Source: a candidate division BRC1 bacterium ADurb.BinA292
Lineage (GTDB): Bacteria > Sumerlaeota > Sumerlaeia > MVZB01
Direction: 5' to 3'
Length of the DNA: 37,097 nt
NCBI GenBank assembly: GCA_002068205.1
Contig: MVZB01000002.1
Coordinates: 1-37,097, forward strand
In this document: one piece after another, positions 17,027 to 25,663 of the stretch
Numbering within the stretch: position 1 is the stretch's first letter
Layout: each line of letters opens with the position of its first letter
Position numbers and translations under genes: made by a program
Notes under the pieces: generated by a model
The model's input: only the letters and a program-made list of their open reading frames with translations
The model's database searches: none
What the model was told of the DNA's origin: nothing

Positions 17027-19426
17027 ATGTCGCCGTTCCTTTCGCCGGCCGGTTCCGGCCAGTTCACCGTGCTGCCCGTCGCGGCCCGACCGAGTCAGCC
17101 CCAGCCGGCGGCGCGCGCCGGGTTCCGCCTTGCCCTCCTGCTGCTGGCCGCGGCCCTGCCGGCCTCCAGCGCCCGCGCCCAGGATAATCTCATCCTGGCC
17201 GATGATCTGGCCGGCTCGACCTCCGGGGTTCGCTCGGGGGGCGAGTTCACCGACGGCGGCTGGAAAGTCACCGGCACCGACGACTTCATCTACTGGCACA
17301 TCCCAACGCTGACGGCGGGGGCGGTCGAGTTCGACGTCACCGGCCTGCCGCCCGACGACTGCCGGCCGGAAAACGCCGACAAATCCGAACTGTTCCACAT
17401 GTACGACTACACGTTCGGAAACGCCGACACGCAGTATAACGGCGGCTATCGCGACGACCCGTTCAAGCACTTCATCCGCAAGACCAACTGCATGGACACG
17501 CGCCCCGGGAAGCTCAACTCGCTGGAGCTGGTCTGGCAGATCCTGCCCAACTACGAGGAACCGGACACGGCGCCGCTGGCGTGGGATGCGACGGCGACCT
17601 ATCGCTTCCGCGAGGAATGGGAGCCGGTGGGCGACAACAGCACGCTGCGGACGTATCGCGACGGGGTGCTGCTGCGCGAGATCACGATCCCCGGCCTGTG
17701 GAATCCGACCGGCCACAGCATCCGGATCGGCGCGAGCCCGCGCTCGCCGTTGTATGACGATTTCGGGGCTCCGCCCAATGCGGTCTTCAGTCGCATCCGG
17801 GTCTACAGCGTCGCGTGCGCGCCCCCGGCCGCGCCGACGCTGACCGCCCCGGCGGCGAATGAAACGCTCCCCTCGGCGACGGTCGGCGCGCTCTGGGAGG
17901 GGGACGCGCATTCGCACGTTCAACTGCGGATCACGCGCGAACCCGATCTGGACTCCGAGCTGCTGTGGGATTCGGGCCTGCTTGAATCGCCCAACGACTG
18001 GATCTGGAGCGGGAAACTGCCGCAGCAGACGCCGGCCTACGCGGCGGTGCGTCTGGGCAACCTGTGCGGCGTGGGTCCGTGGAGCGAGCCCGTCGGGCCG
18101 TTCAACCTCGACCGCGGGTATGAGCCGCAGGAGGCCGATACGGTGCGGTTGGTCGGCGCCGTGCTCGTGGATAATCAGGGACCGTTTCTGGGCCTGGGCG
18201 CGTCGTATTTCCAGGCGATGCGCCGGTGCAAGTACGACCGGGACCGGTTTGAGAGCGACCTGAGCTTCCTCGCCGCCAACGAATTCCGCTATATCCGCAT
18301 CCTCTCGATGGTGGGCTGGTATGAGGCGTGGCAGGGTCTGGAAATTGCCCCGGTCAGCTTCAACAATCGGGCCAACGTGCCCGTGGCCGCATGGGAGGAC
18401 TACTGGCAGCAGTTCCGCGACTGCATTGACATTGCCTATGAACACGGCCTGCGAACCGAAGTGACGATCTTCGCCGACGCCCAGATGATGCCGGACAAGG
18501 CCGACCGCATCGCGCATATGGACACGATGCTGGAGAACCTGGTCGGCCGGGAGCACAAGGTCATTCTGCTGGAGGTGGGCAATGAGGCCTGGCAGAACGG
18601 CTTCTCCGGGGCGCAGGGCCGCGCCGACCTGCGCGAGTTCGGCCAGTATCTGGCGGAGCGGACGGAGATCCCGGTGGCGCTCAGCGCGCCGGATGATATC
18701 AGCGACGCCGGCATCAACCTGTTGTATTCGGGCTCGGCGGCCGACATCGCGACGGTCCACTTCACCCGCGACCTTGCGCCCGATGCCGGCTGGGCCCCGG
18801 TCTACGACATTTACCGCACGGGCCTCGTCGATGTGCCGCCGATGAGCAGCAATGAACCGATCGGACCGGGGGCGTCGGTCAACTCGGAGAACGATCCCGT
18901 CAAGCTGGTGATGGCGGCGGTCTACGCCTGGGCGGCGGGCCTGCCGATGTATGTCTTCCACTGTGAGGCGGGCGTTTTCGGAAGCTCCACGTTCGAGGGG
19001 ACACCCGCCATCGATGCGTATGATCACCTGGACGACATCCTGCCGCCGGATCTGTCGGGCTGGGCCCGCAATAACGGGATCATGCCCGATTCGCCGTTCA
19101 TCACCTACTGCGAGGGTCAGCCCGACACGCCGTGGTCGGCGGTGCCGGGGGCGAACGACGGCGTGATCCGCAACAACGGGGCGACGAACGGCTGCGATTT
19201 TATTGCGCTGCCGATCGCGGTGTTGGCCGACGGGGTCGAGCTGGAGCCGCGCCGGCCGATGGCGCTTAACGTCCACCATCCGTTGACCGGCGAGATCGTC
19301 GACACGAAAACGCTCGCGGCCGGCGAGCGGTTCACGCTGCCCCAGGGGCCGGGAGCATGGATCCTCCGCGGCCGGTATCTCGATTGCGCCGTCGGGACGG
19401 GCGTCGGCGACTGGACGCGATATTAA
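17027..19426 (+). CDS. Secreted multidomain glycoside-hydrolase-like protein
   Basis: 799 residues. A long n-region precedes a signal peptide (hydrophobic RLALLLLAAALPASSARAQ, about residues 33-51). The mature protein appears to hold a jelly-roll/LamG-like domain (about 55-265, ending VFSRIRVYSV), a fibronectin-III-like module (about 268-365, PPAAPTLTAPAANETL...) and a TIM-barrel-like region (about 380-700). In the barrel, KVILLEVGNEAWQNGF places E520 in the Asn-Glu acid/base position characteristic of clan GH-A glycosidases; the nucleophile is less clear, with candidates such as E in VFHCEAG. A beta-rich C-terminal domain closes the protein. It should act outside the cell on a polysaccharide or glycoside, substrate unknown. 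GGAGG lies eight bases before the ATG at 17027. No family number can be assigned by eye. Confidence 0.65.
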   Translation: MSPFLSPAGSGQFTVLPVAARPSQPQPAARAGFRLALLLLAAALPASSARAQDNLILADDLAGSTSGVRSGGEFTDGGWKVTGTDDFIYWHIPTLTAGAVEFDVTGLPPDDCRPENADKSELFHMYDYTFGNADTQYNGGYRDDPFKHFIRKTNCMDTRPGKLNSLELVWQILPNYEEPDTAPLAWDATATYRFREEWEPVGDNSTLRTYRDGVLLREITIPGLWNPTGHSIRIGASPRSPLYDDFGAPPNAVFSRIRVYSVACAPPAAPTLTAPAANETLPSATVGALWEGDAHSHVQLRITREPDLDSELLWDSGLLESPNDWIWSGKLPQQTPAYAAVRLGNLCGVGPWSEPVGPFNLDRGYEPQEADTVRLVGAVLVDNQGPFLGLGASYFQAMRRCKYDRDRFESDLSFLAANEFRYIRILSMVGWYEAWQGLEIAPVSFNNRANVPVAAWEDYWQQFRDCIDIAYEHGLRTEVTIFADAQMMPDKADRIAHMDTMLENLVGREHKVILLEVGNEAWQNGFSGAQGRADLREFGQYLAERTEIPVALSAPDDISDAGINLLYSGSAADIATVHFTRDLAPDAGWAPVYDIYRTGLVDVPPMSSNEPIGPGASVNSENDPVKLVMAAVYAWAAGLPMYVFHCEAGVFGSSTFEGTPAIDAYDHLDDILPPDLSGWARNNGIMPDSPFITYCEGQPDTPWSAVPGANDGVIRNNGATNGCDFIALPIAVLADGVELEPRRPMALNVHHPLTGEIVDTKTLAAGERFTLPQGPGAWILRGRYLDCAVGTGVGDWTRY

Positions 19427-19460
19427 GCGGCAACCAGGCGCGGAATGATGCTGGTGGGAT

Positions 19461-19511
19461 GGACCGGCGGGGGCGCCGCTCCCACACTGGCCGTATCGCC
19501 GGTCCGGTTTT
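19461..19511 (+). terminator. Probable terminator after the glycosidase-like gene
   Basis: GGACCGGCG (19461-19469) pairs perfectly with CGCCGGTCC (19497-19505), then GGTTTTC. The loop of about 27 bases contains an internal GGCGCC. The large loop makes this less certain. Confidence 0.45.
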
Positions 19512-19598
19512 CGTTCCTTCGCCGGCTGATTTCCAGTACCATGCCTTCTTTCCCTGCCCGCGCCCGACGCTGGCCGAGGTAGGCGCCGGAGAAGGCTG

Positions 19599-19700
19599 AT
19601 GCAACTCTTGAACCTCTTCCGCGGCGCGCGGCTGGCCGCCGCGCCGTCGCATCCACGTCGCGCCGCGGCGGCGGCCTGCGGCGGACCCCCCGCGTCATGA
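19599..19700 (+). CDS. Possible 33-residue leader ORF coupled to mrpA
   Basis: ATG at 19599, preceded by GGAGAAGG, opens a 33-codon frame whose TGA overlaps the mrpA ATG (ATGA at 19697-19700). The product, MQLLNLFRGARLAAAPSHPR followed by an Ala/Gly/Pro-rich tail, has no recognisable homologue. mrpA itself has no Shine-Dalgarno sequence, so translational coupling through this small frame is plausible. Confidence 0.3.
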   Translation: MQLLNLFRGARLAAAPSHPRRAAAAACGGPPAS

Positions 19701-22015
19701 CGCTCCTCGCCGTGCTGTCGCCGTTTGCGCTGGCCATCGTGGCCCCCTGGCTTCAGCGCCGTCTGGACCGCGCCGCCGGCTGGCTGCTGGCCGCGCTGCC
19801 CGCCGTCCTGTTCATTGGGTTCCTCAACTTCGCCCTGCGCCATCCGGCAGAATCCCATGTCTTCTCCTGGCCCTGGATTCCCAGCCTCCAGATCCAGCTG
19901 TCGTTCCTCCTCGACGGGCTGAGCCTCCTCTTCGCGCTCATGATCACCGGCATCGGCGCCCTGGTCCTCATCTACTCGGGCGGCTATCTCGCCGGTCATC
20001 CCCATCTGGGCCGCTTTTACGTTTATCTGCTGATGTTCATGGGCTCGATGCTCGGCGTCGTGCTCTCGAATAATGTCCTCTCGCTGTTCGTCTTCTGGGA
20101 GCTGACGAGCTTCAGCTCCTATCTGCTGATCGGCTTTTACCACGATCGCCAGGCTTCGCGCGCCGCCGCGCTGCAGGCCCTGCTGGTGACGGGGGCCGGC
20201 GGGCTGGCGCTGCTGGCCGGCGTGATCCTGCTGGCGTTCGCCGGCGGAAGCTGGGAGTTGAGCGAATTGCTCGCGCGCGGCGACCTTGTCCGCGGCCATC
20301 CACTCCTGCACGCCACGCTGGTGTTGATTCTGCTCGGCGCGTTCACCAAGTCGGCGCAGTTTCCGTTCCACTTCTGGCTGCCCGCCGCGATGGAAGCCCC
20401 CGCGCCCGTCAGCACGTATCTGCACTCGGCCACGATGGTCAAGGCCGGCGTCTATCTGCTGGCGCGGCTCCACCCGATCCTCGGCGCCGCGCCGCGCTGG
20501 CAGCTTTATGTCGGCGGTTGCGGCGCGCTGACGATGCTGGTCGGCGCCGGGCTCGCGCTCCTCCAGGTTGACATCAAGCGCCAGCTCGCCTACACGACCG
20601 TCAGCGTGCTGGGCGCCCTCACGTTCCTGCTCGGCCTGGGGGGCGAAACCGCCGTCACGGGCGCCATCCTCTACGTTCTCGTCCATTCGCTGTACAAGGG
20701 GGCGTTGTTCCTCGTCGGCGGCAACGTCGACCACGCCGTCGACTCGCGCGACGTCACCCGGCTGCGCGGCCTGCGGCGCGCCATGCCGATTACCTTTGTC
20801 GCCGCGCTGCTCGCCGGTCTCTCGATGGCCGGGTTGCCGCCGTTCGTCGGCTTCATCAGCAAGGAGTTGATCTACGAGGCGCTCCACGCCCACGATCTGT
20901 CGTTGCTCCTCGCCGCGGTGGCCGTCGCGGCCAACGGCTGCATGTTCGTAGTGGCGCTGCTGATCGGCGTCCGCATTTTCGTCGGCCCGCCGGCCGCCAC
21001 GCCGCGCGAGCCGCACGAAGCTCCGCCGTCGATGTGGCTCGGCCCCCTGGCGCTGGCGAGTCTGGGGCTGATCTTCGGCCTGGTCCCCGGACTGATCGAG
21101 GGCCGGCTGATCGCACCGGCCGTCGCCGCCGTCGGGCAACTGCCGGCGACGCCCGCGCCGCACCTGGCCCTGTGGCACGGGTTCACCCCCATGCTGTTAC
21201 TCAGCGCCGTCACCATCGCAGCCGGCTTGCTCGTCTTCCTGGGCTGGGATTTCCTCCGCGCGCGGCTCAACCGCCTGGCGCCCCTCGGCCGGCTGGGACC
21301 CGCCCGCTGGTATGAATGGGTGCTGCAGGGCGTGCTCGGCTTCGCCCATCTGCAGACGCGCATCCTCCAGAGCGGCTCGCTTCCGGTCTACATCGCCACG
21401 CTGATCGTCGTGATCATCCTGCTGGTCGGCGGCACGCTGCTTGAGCAGGTCCAGATCGTCCGCCTGGCGAACTGGAACGACATCCGCTTCCACGAGCTGT
21501 GCATCATTCTGACGATGATGATGGCCATTCTGACGCTGGTCACAACCAATTCGCGCCTGACGGCCATCGCCGCGCTGGGGGTCGTCGGCTACTGCGTCTC
21601 GCTCATTTTCGTCCTGTTCGGCGCCCCCGATCTGGCGATCACGCAGTTCTGCATCGAAACGCTCAGCGTCGTTCTCTTCGTCCTCGTGCTGTATAAGCTG
21701 CCGCGGTTTCAGGTCTTCTCGCGCTGGCCGACGCGCCTGGCCGAGGCCGCCATCGCCGTTGCCTTCGGCCTGGTCGTCATCGGGCTGATGACGCTCGGCA
21801 TGGAGTCCGACCTGGGCTCGCCCATCTCTGAATTCTATGCCGCGAACAGCTATCTGCAGGCGCACGGCCGCAATATCGTCAACGTGATCCTCGTCGATTT
21901 CCGCGGCGTCGACACGATGGGTGAGATCACCGTGCTGGCCATCGGCGCGCTCGGCGTCCTCGCGCTGCTCAAGCTGCGCCTGGACCGCGACCGCCCCGGC
22001 AAGGAGTCCTCATGA
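19697..22015 (+). CDS. mrpA: Na+/H+ antiporter subunit MrpA
   Basis: Largest subunit of the Mrp (Mnh/Sha) cation/proton antiporter, related to NuoL of complex I. The 772-residue, about 20-helix protein contains the quinone-less NuoL-like core: FVFWELTSFSSYLLIGF with the essential membrane Glu, the Lys/His helix GAFTKSAQFPFHFWLPAAMEAPAPVSTYLHSATMVKAG, and GGNVDHAVDSRDV. The C-terminal part (from about 620: LCIILTMMMAILTLVTTNSR...FGAPDLAITQFCIETLSVVLFVLVLYKLP and DFRGVDTMGEITVLAIGALGVLAL) is the MbhD/MbhE-like extension of true MrpA. MrpB is a separate gene, so this is a seven-gene (group 1) system. Start ATG at 19697 fits the family N-terminus. Uses the proton gradient to expel Na+ and maintain pH. 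Confidence 0.95.
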   Translation: MTLLAVLSPFALAIVAPWLQRRLDRAAGWLLAALPAVLFIGFLNFALRHPAESHVFSWPWIPSLQIQLSFLLDGLSLLFALMITGIGALVLIYSGGYLAGHPHLGRFYVYLLMFMGSMLGVVLSNNVLSLFVFWELTSFSSYLLIGFYHDRQASRAAALQALLVTGAGGLALLAGVILLAFAGGSWELSELLARGDLVRGHPLLHATLVLILLGAFTKSAQFPFHFWLPAAMEAPAPVSTYLHSATMVKAGVYLLARLHPILGAAPRWQLYVGGCGALTMLVGAGLALLQVDIKRQLAYTTVSVLGALTFLLGLGGETAVTGAILYVLVHSLYKGALFLVGGNVDHAVDSRDVTRLRGLRRAMPITFVAALLAGLSMAGLPPFVGFISKELIYEALHAHDLSLLLAAVAVAANGCMFVVALLIGVRIFVGPPAATPREPHEAPPSMWLGPLALASLGLIFGLVPGLIEGRLIAPAVAAVGQLPATPAPHLALWHGFTPMLLLSAVTIAAGLLVFLGWDFLRARLNRLAPLGRLGPARWYEWVLQGVLGFAHLQTRILQSGSLPVYIATLIVVIILLVGGTLLEQVQIVRLANWNDIRFHELCIILTMMMAILTLVTTNSRLTAIAALGVVGYCVSLIFVLFGAPDLAITQFCIETLSVVLFVLVLYKLPRFQVFSRWPTRLAEAAIAVAFGLVVIGLMTLGMESDLGSPISEFYAANSYLQAHGRNIVNVILVDFRGVDTMGEITVLAIGALGVLALLKLRLDRDRPGKESS

Positions 22016-22446
22016 ACCCGCCGCCCGCCCGCTCGATGATGCCGTCGCTGATCCTCAACACGGCCACGCGCTACCTGATGCCGCTGCTGGTCACCTTTTC
22101 GATCTTTGTCCTGCTGCGGGGGCACAATCTGCCCGGCGGCGGCTTCATCGGCGGCCTGATCGCGGCCGCGGCCTTCGTGCTCTATGCGATCGCCCATCAC
22201 GTCGCCGCCGCGCGCCGCGCCCTGCCGCTCGATCCGCTCCAGCTCATCGCGCTCGGGCTGCTCACCGCCGTCTCCAGCGGCATCCTGTCCATCGTGGCCG
22301 GCGAACCGTTCATGACCGGCCTCTGGTCGCACGACCCCTGGCCCGTGCTGGGCGCTCCGGGCACGCCGCTGCTGTTCGATATCGGCGTCTACCTGGTCGT
22401 CCTCGGCGTCGCGCTCACCATCGTCTTCGCCCTGGCGGAGGAATAG
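22012..22446 (+). CDS. mrpB: Na+/H+ antiporter subunit MrpB
   Basis: 144-residue MnhB-family membrane subunit with four helices. Visible signatures are LILNTATRYLMPLLVTFSIFVLLRGHNLPGGGFIGGLIAAAAF near the N-terminus (the RGHNxPGGGFxGGL motif is diagnostic) and FDIGVYLVVLGVALTIVF at the C-terminus. The ATG overlaps the mrpA stop as ATGA, so translation is coupled. Required for assembly of the antiporter complex. Confidence 0.93.
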   Translation: MNPPPARSMMPSLILNTATRYLMPLLVTFSIFVLLRGHNLPGGGFIGGLIAAAAFVLYAIAHHVAAARRALPLDPLQLIALGLLTAVSSGILSIVAGEPFMTGLWSHDPWPVLGAPGTPLLFDIGVYLVVLGVALTIVFALAEE

Positions 22447-22447
22447 C

Positions 22448-22813
22448 ATGCAGGCCGTCCTGATCCTCACCGTCGGGATCCTCTACGCCGCCGGCATCTA
22501 CATGATGATGCGGCGCAGCATCGTCAAGCTGATCATCGGACTCGGCCTGCTGGGGCATGCGGCCAACCTGCTGATCTTCACGGCCGGCGGCCTGCGGCGC
22601 GGCGCGCCCGCCTTCATCGATCCCGACCAGTCCGCCGCCGCGCTCGCGCAAATCGCCGACCCGATCCCCCAGGCGCTGATCCTGACCGCCATCGTCATCG
22701 GCTTCGGCGTCCAGGCCTTCTCCATCGTCCTGATCCGGCGCGTCTATCAGGTCAACGGCAACGACGACCTGAAACACATGCGCTCGACCGACGAACTGGG
22801 GAGCAACCCCTGA
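22448..22813 (+). CDS. mrpC: Na+/H+ antiporter subunit MrpC
   Basis: 121-residue NuoK-like subunit with three helices. Diagnostic stretches are GIYMMMRRSIVKLIIGLGLLGHAANLLIFTAGG and DPIPQALILTAIVIGFGVQAFSIVL (the DPxPQALxLTAIVI motif of MrpC). Starts one base after mrpB stops and its own stop TGA overlaps the mrpD ATG by one base. The C-terminal tail (NDDLKHMRSTDELGSNP) is hydrophilic. Confidence 0.94.
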   Translation: MQAVLILTVGILYAAGIYMMMRRSIVKLIIGLGLLGHAANLLIFTAGGLRRGAPAFIDPDQSAAALAQIADPIPQALILTAIVIGFGVQAFSIVLIRRVYQVNGNDDLKHMRSTDELGSNP

Positions 22814-24339
22814 TGGCGGCGACCGGCGTCCACGTCCTGCTGCTCTGCCCCGTTCTGATCCCGCTGCTGGGCGCGATCTTCTCCATTTTCGGCTGGAATC
22901 GGCGCCGCTATCAGCGCACGGTGCTCGTCGTCGGCATGGCGCTGCTGCTGGCGGCCGCCGTCGCCCTGCTGCGCGTCGTCTCGGCCGAGGGCATCCAGTC
23001 GGTTCAGGTCGGCAACTGGCCCGCCCCGTTCGGCATCACGTTCGTCGCCGATCTGTTCAGCGCGATCATGGTCCTGCTCGGCGCGATGATGGGCCTGGCC
23101 GTCGCCGTCTATTCGTTCATCAGCATCGACGTCCGCCGCGAAAGCTTCGGCTACTACCCGCTGTTCAACACACTGATGATGGGCGTCAGCGGCGCGTTCC
23201 TCACCGGCGACCTCTTCAACATGTACGTCTGGTTCGAGGTGATGCTGATCTCCTCGTTCGTCCTGCTGGCGCTGGGCGGCGAGCGCGCCCAGCTCGAGGG
23301 CTCGATCAAATACGTCACGCTCAATCTGCTCTCCTCGGCCGTCTTCCTCGCGGGCGTCGGCATCCTCTACAGCGTCGTCGGGTCGCTCAACATGGCCGAC
23401 ATCGCCCGCCTGATGAGCGCGCGCGTGACTGAAGGGATCGCCCTGACCATCGCGATGATGTTCCTCATCGCCTTCGGCATCAAGGCGGCCATCTTCCCGA
23501 TGTTCTTCTGGCTGCCGGCTTCGTATCACACGCCCCCCGTCGCCGTTTCGGCGATCTTCGCCGGGCTGCTCACCAAGGTCGGCGTCTATTCGCTGATCCG
23601 CGTCTTCACGCTGATCTTCGTTCAGAACCCCGGCTACACGCACGGCGCCATCGCGATCCTGGCCGGCTTCACGATGATCTGCGGCGTGCTGGGCGCCGCC
23701 GCCCAGATGGAGTTCCGCCGCGTTCTCTCGTTCCACATCATCAGCCAGATCGGCTACATGATCCTCGGCCTCGGCTTTTTCACGCCGCTCGCCCTCGCCG
23801 GCTCGGTCTTCTATCTGATCCATCACATCATCGTGAAGACCAACCTGTTTCTGGTCAGCGGCGTGGTCCACCGGCTCCAGGGCACCTATCAGCTCAAGCC
23901 GCTGGGCGGCCTCTACAAGCGCCATCCGCTGCTCGGACTGCTCTTCCTGATCCCCGCGATGTCGCTTGCCGGTGTGCCGCCGCTCTCGGGGTTCTGGGCC
24001 AAGTTCATCCTGATCCGCGAGGGGCTTGAGCTCCGGCATTACCTGCTGGTCGCCGCCGCGCTGGTCACCAGCATCCTGACGCTCTATTCGATGTCGAAAA
24101 TCTGGGTCGAAGTCTTCTGGAAGGACAAACCCGAGTCGCGCGTCTTCGGCGGCGCGCCGATCGCCCATCGCCTGCCGCGCATCGTCTGGGTGCTCTACCT
24201 CGCGCCGATTGTCGCCCTCGCCCTGTGCACCGTGATCATCGGCCTGGCGGCCGAACCGGTCTTCGCCCTCTCGCTGCGCGCCGCCGAACAGCTCATGGAT
24301 CCTCAGGCCTACATCGAGGCCATCCTCGGAGGAGGCTGA
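22813..24339 (+). CDS. mrpD: Na+/H+ antiporter subunit MrpD
   Basis: 508-residue NuoM/N-like antiporter subunit with about 14 helices. It carries the family's proton-channel residues: Glu in MYVWFEVMLISSFVLL, and Lys in FGIKAAIFPMFFWLPASYHTPPVAVSAIFAGLLTKVGVYSL, followed by the broken-helix region SFHIISQIGYMILGLG and IHHIIVKTNLFLVSGVVHRLQG. The start ATG at 22813 overlaps the mrpC stop. With MrpA it forms the two antiporter-like modules of the complex. Confidence 0.95.
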   Translation: MAATGVHVLLLCPVLIPLLGAIFSIFGWNRRRYQRTVLVVGMALLLAAAVALLRVVSAEGIQSVQVGNWPAPFGITFVADLFSAIMVLLGAMMGLAVAVYSFISIDVRRESFGYYPLFNTLMMGVSGAFLTGDLFNMYVWFEVMLISSFVLLALGGERAQLEGSIKYVTLNLLSSAVFLAGVGILYSVVGSLNMADIARLMSARVTEGIALTIAMMFLIAFGIKAAIFPMFFWLPASYHTPPVAVSAIFAGLLTKVGVYSLIRVFTLIFVQNPGYTHGAIAILAGFTMICGVLGAAAQMEFRRVLSFHIISQIGYMILGLGFFTPLALAGSVFYLIHHIIVKTNLFLVSGVVHRLQGTYQLKPLGGLYKRHPLLGLLFLIPAMSLAGVPPLSGFWAKFILIREGLELRHYLLVAAALVTSILTLYSMSKIWVEVFWKDKPESRVFGGAPIAHRLPRIVWVLYLAPIVALALCTVIIGLAAEPVFALSLRAAEQLMDPQAYIEAILGGG

Positions 24340-24342
24340 ACC

Positions 24343-24810
24343 GTGTTCGTCCTCAATCTGATCCTCGCGCTGGTGTGGGCCGCGCTGACCGCCGACTTCT
24401 CCCCGCTCAACCTGTTCGTCGGCTACGTCGGCGGCTACTTCATCCTCTACATGCTGCGCCGCGTCGAAAGCCCATCGCCCTACTTCCGCCGGCTCCCGCG
24501 CATCCTGCGGCTGATCGCCATCTTTCTGCGCGAGCTCGTCGTCGCCAACCTCCGGGTCTGCTACGACGTGCTGACGCCGACGCATTACATGAAGCCCGCG
24601 ATCCTCGCCATTCCGCTCGATCTGGAGTCGGACGAGGAAATCACGCTGCTGGCCAACCTGATCACGCTGACGCCCGGAACGCTCTCGCTTGACATCTCGA
24701 CCGATCGCAAGGTTCTTTATATTCACGCGATGTACGTCGACGATCTGGACCAGGCGCGCCGCGAGATCAAGCAGGGATTCGAACGCGAGGTGCGCGAGGT
24801 GTTCCGGTGA
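24343..24810 (+). CDS. mrpE: Na+/H+ antiporter subunit MrpE
   Basis: 155-residue MnhE-family protein with two N-terminal helices (VLNLILALVWAALTADFSPLNLFVGYVGGYFILYML) and a cytoplasmic C-terminal half containing LVVANLRVCYDVLTP, the conserved ITLLANLITLTPGTLSLDIS motif and VLYIHAMYVDD. The GTG start at 24343 follows GGAGGAGG at the end of mrpD, three bases after its stop. Its end overlaps mrpF by GTGA. Confidence 0.93.
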   Translation: MFVLNLILALVWAALTADFSPLNLFVGYVGGYFILYMLRRVESPSPYFRRLPRILRLIAIFLRELVVANLRVCYDVLTPTHYMKPAILAIPLDLESDEEITLLANLITLTPGTLSLDISTDRKVLYIHAMYVDDLDQARREIKQGFEREVREVFR

Positions 24811-25103
24811 TTGACCCGATCCCCCACCCCGCCGGACTGGCCGGCCTCTCCTACCTGCTGATCCTCGGCATGCTCGGCGTTGCCGTCGTGCTGACGTTCA
24901 TCCGCTTGTACCGCGGGCCCAAGCTCGCCGATCGCGTCATCGCCCTCGATCTGCTCGCCATCGAGTCGATCGGCATCATCGTCAATTACGCGATGGCCCT
25001 CAATCGCCAGATGCTGATCGATGTCGCCATCGTGCTGGCGCTGCTCGCCTTCCTCGGCACAGTCGCCTTTGCCCGCTATCTGGAGAAACGCGTCGAACCA
25101 TGA
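24807..25103 (+). CDS. mrpF: Na+/H+ antiporter subunit MrpF
   Basis: 98-residue three-helix subunit of the MnhF family. Signature LTFIRLYRGPKLADRVIALDLLAIESIGIIVNYAM (RGPxxxDRVxALDxL) and a C-terminal ARYLEK. GTG start at 24807 overlaps the mrpE stop; its own stop overlaps mrpG as ATGA. Linked to Na+ and bile-salt efflux in characterised systems. Confidence 0.92.
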   Translation: MIDPIPHPAGLAGLSYLLILGMLGVAVVLTFIRLYRGPKLADRVIALDLLAIESIGIIVNYAMALNRQMLIDVAIVLALLAFLGTVAFARYLEKRVEP

Positions 25104-25537
25104 TCGAGGTCCTCAGCACGCTATTCGCCCTGCTGGGCGCGTTTTTCATCACGGTCGCCAGCATCGGCATCCTGCGCATGCCCGACCTGTTCCTGCGCAT
25201 GTCGGCCACCAGCAAAGCTTCCACGCTCGGCTCGGCGCTCACGCTCATCGCCGCGATGATTTTCTTTCAGGATTTCTCGGTGACGACGCGCTGTCTCGCC
25301 ACGATCCTGTTCCTGATCCTGACCACGCCCGTCGCCGCGCACATGATCGGCCGCGCCGGCTATCTGAGCGGCGTCCGGCTCTGGGAGCGCACGATTACCG
25401 ATGAACTGGCCGGCCACTACAATGCCGAAACGCGCCGGCTGGAGGGCGCGGCGCCCACCCCATCGCCCGCGGAGCCCCAGCCGGAAAAGACCGGCGAGAC
25501 GGATCGGTTCAGCCCGCCGAGCGGAAGGCCGGAGTAA
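25100..25537 (+). CDS. mrpG: Na+/H+ antiporter subunit MrpG
   Basis: 145-residue MnhG-family subunit with three helices. Diagnostic stretches are GAFFITVASIGILRMPDLFLRMSATSKASTLGSALTLIAAMIFF (RMPDxxxRxHAxTKAxTLG type; His replaced by Ser here) and ATILFLILTTPVAAHMIGRAGYLSGV. The last 30 residues form a Pro/Glu-rich tail. It completes the operon mrpABCDEFG in canonical order. No clear terminator follows; a CCCCT-GAA-AGGGG hairpin at 25595-25607 lacks a T-run. Confidence 0.93.
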   Translation: MIEVLSTLFALLGAFFITVASIGILRMPDLFLRMSATSKASTLGSALTLIAAMIFFQDFSVTTRCLATILFLILTTPVAAHMIGRAGYLSGVRLWERTITDELAGHYNAETRRLEGAAPTPSPAEPQPEKTGETDRFSPPSGRPE

Positions 25538-25663
25538 AGCGCAGGGTGGAGGCCGCAGGCCGGGATCCTGTGTGCCGGCCCCCTGCGATCCAAGCCCCTG
25601 AAAGGGGTGGTCGGAGTTGGTCTGAATTTAGGGGAATGACAACTACTTCAGTGGTGGGAACCG

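Noticed and set aside
16811..21178. 1455-codon open frame on the minus strand
   Set aside because: It is antisense to the glycosidase-like gene and mrpA. Its product is Arg/Gln/Asp/His-rich low-complexity sequence typical of the reverse frame of GC-rich genes, and the plus-strand genes have clear families.
22747..24726. 659-codon open frame on the minus strand
   Set aside because: Antisense to mrpD/mrpE, rich in Asp/Arg/Glu/Gln, no domain.
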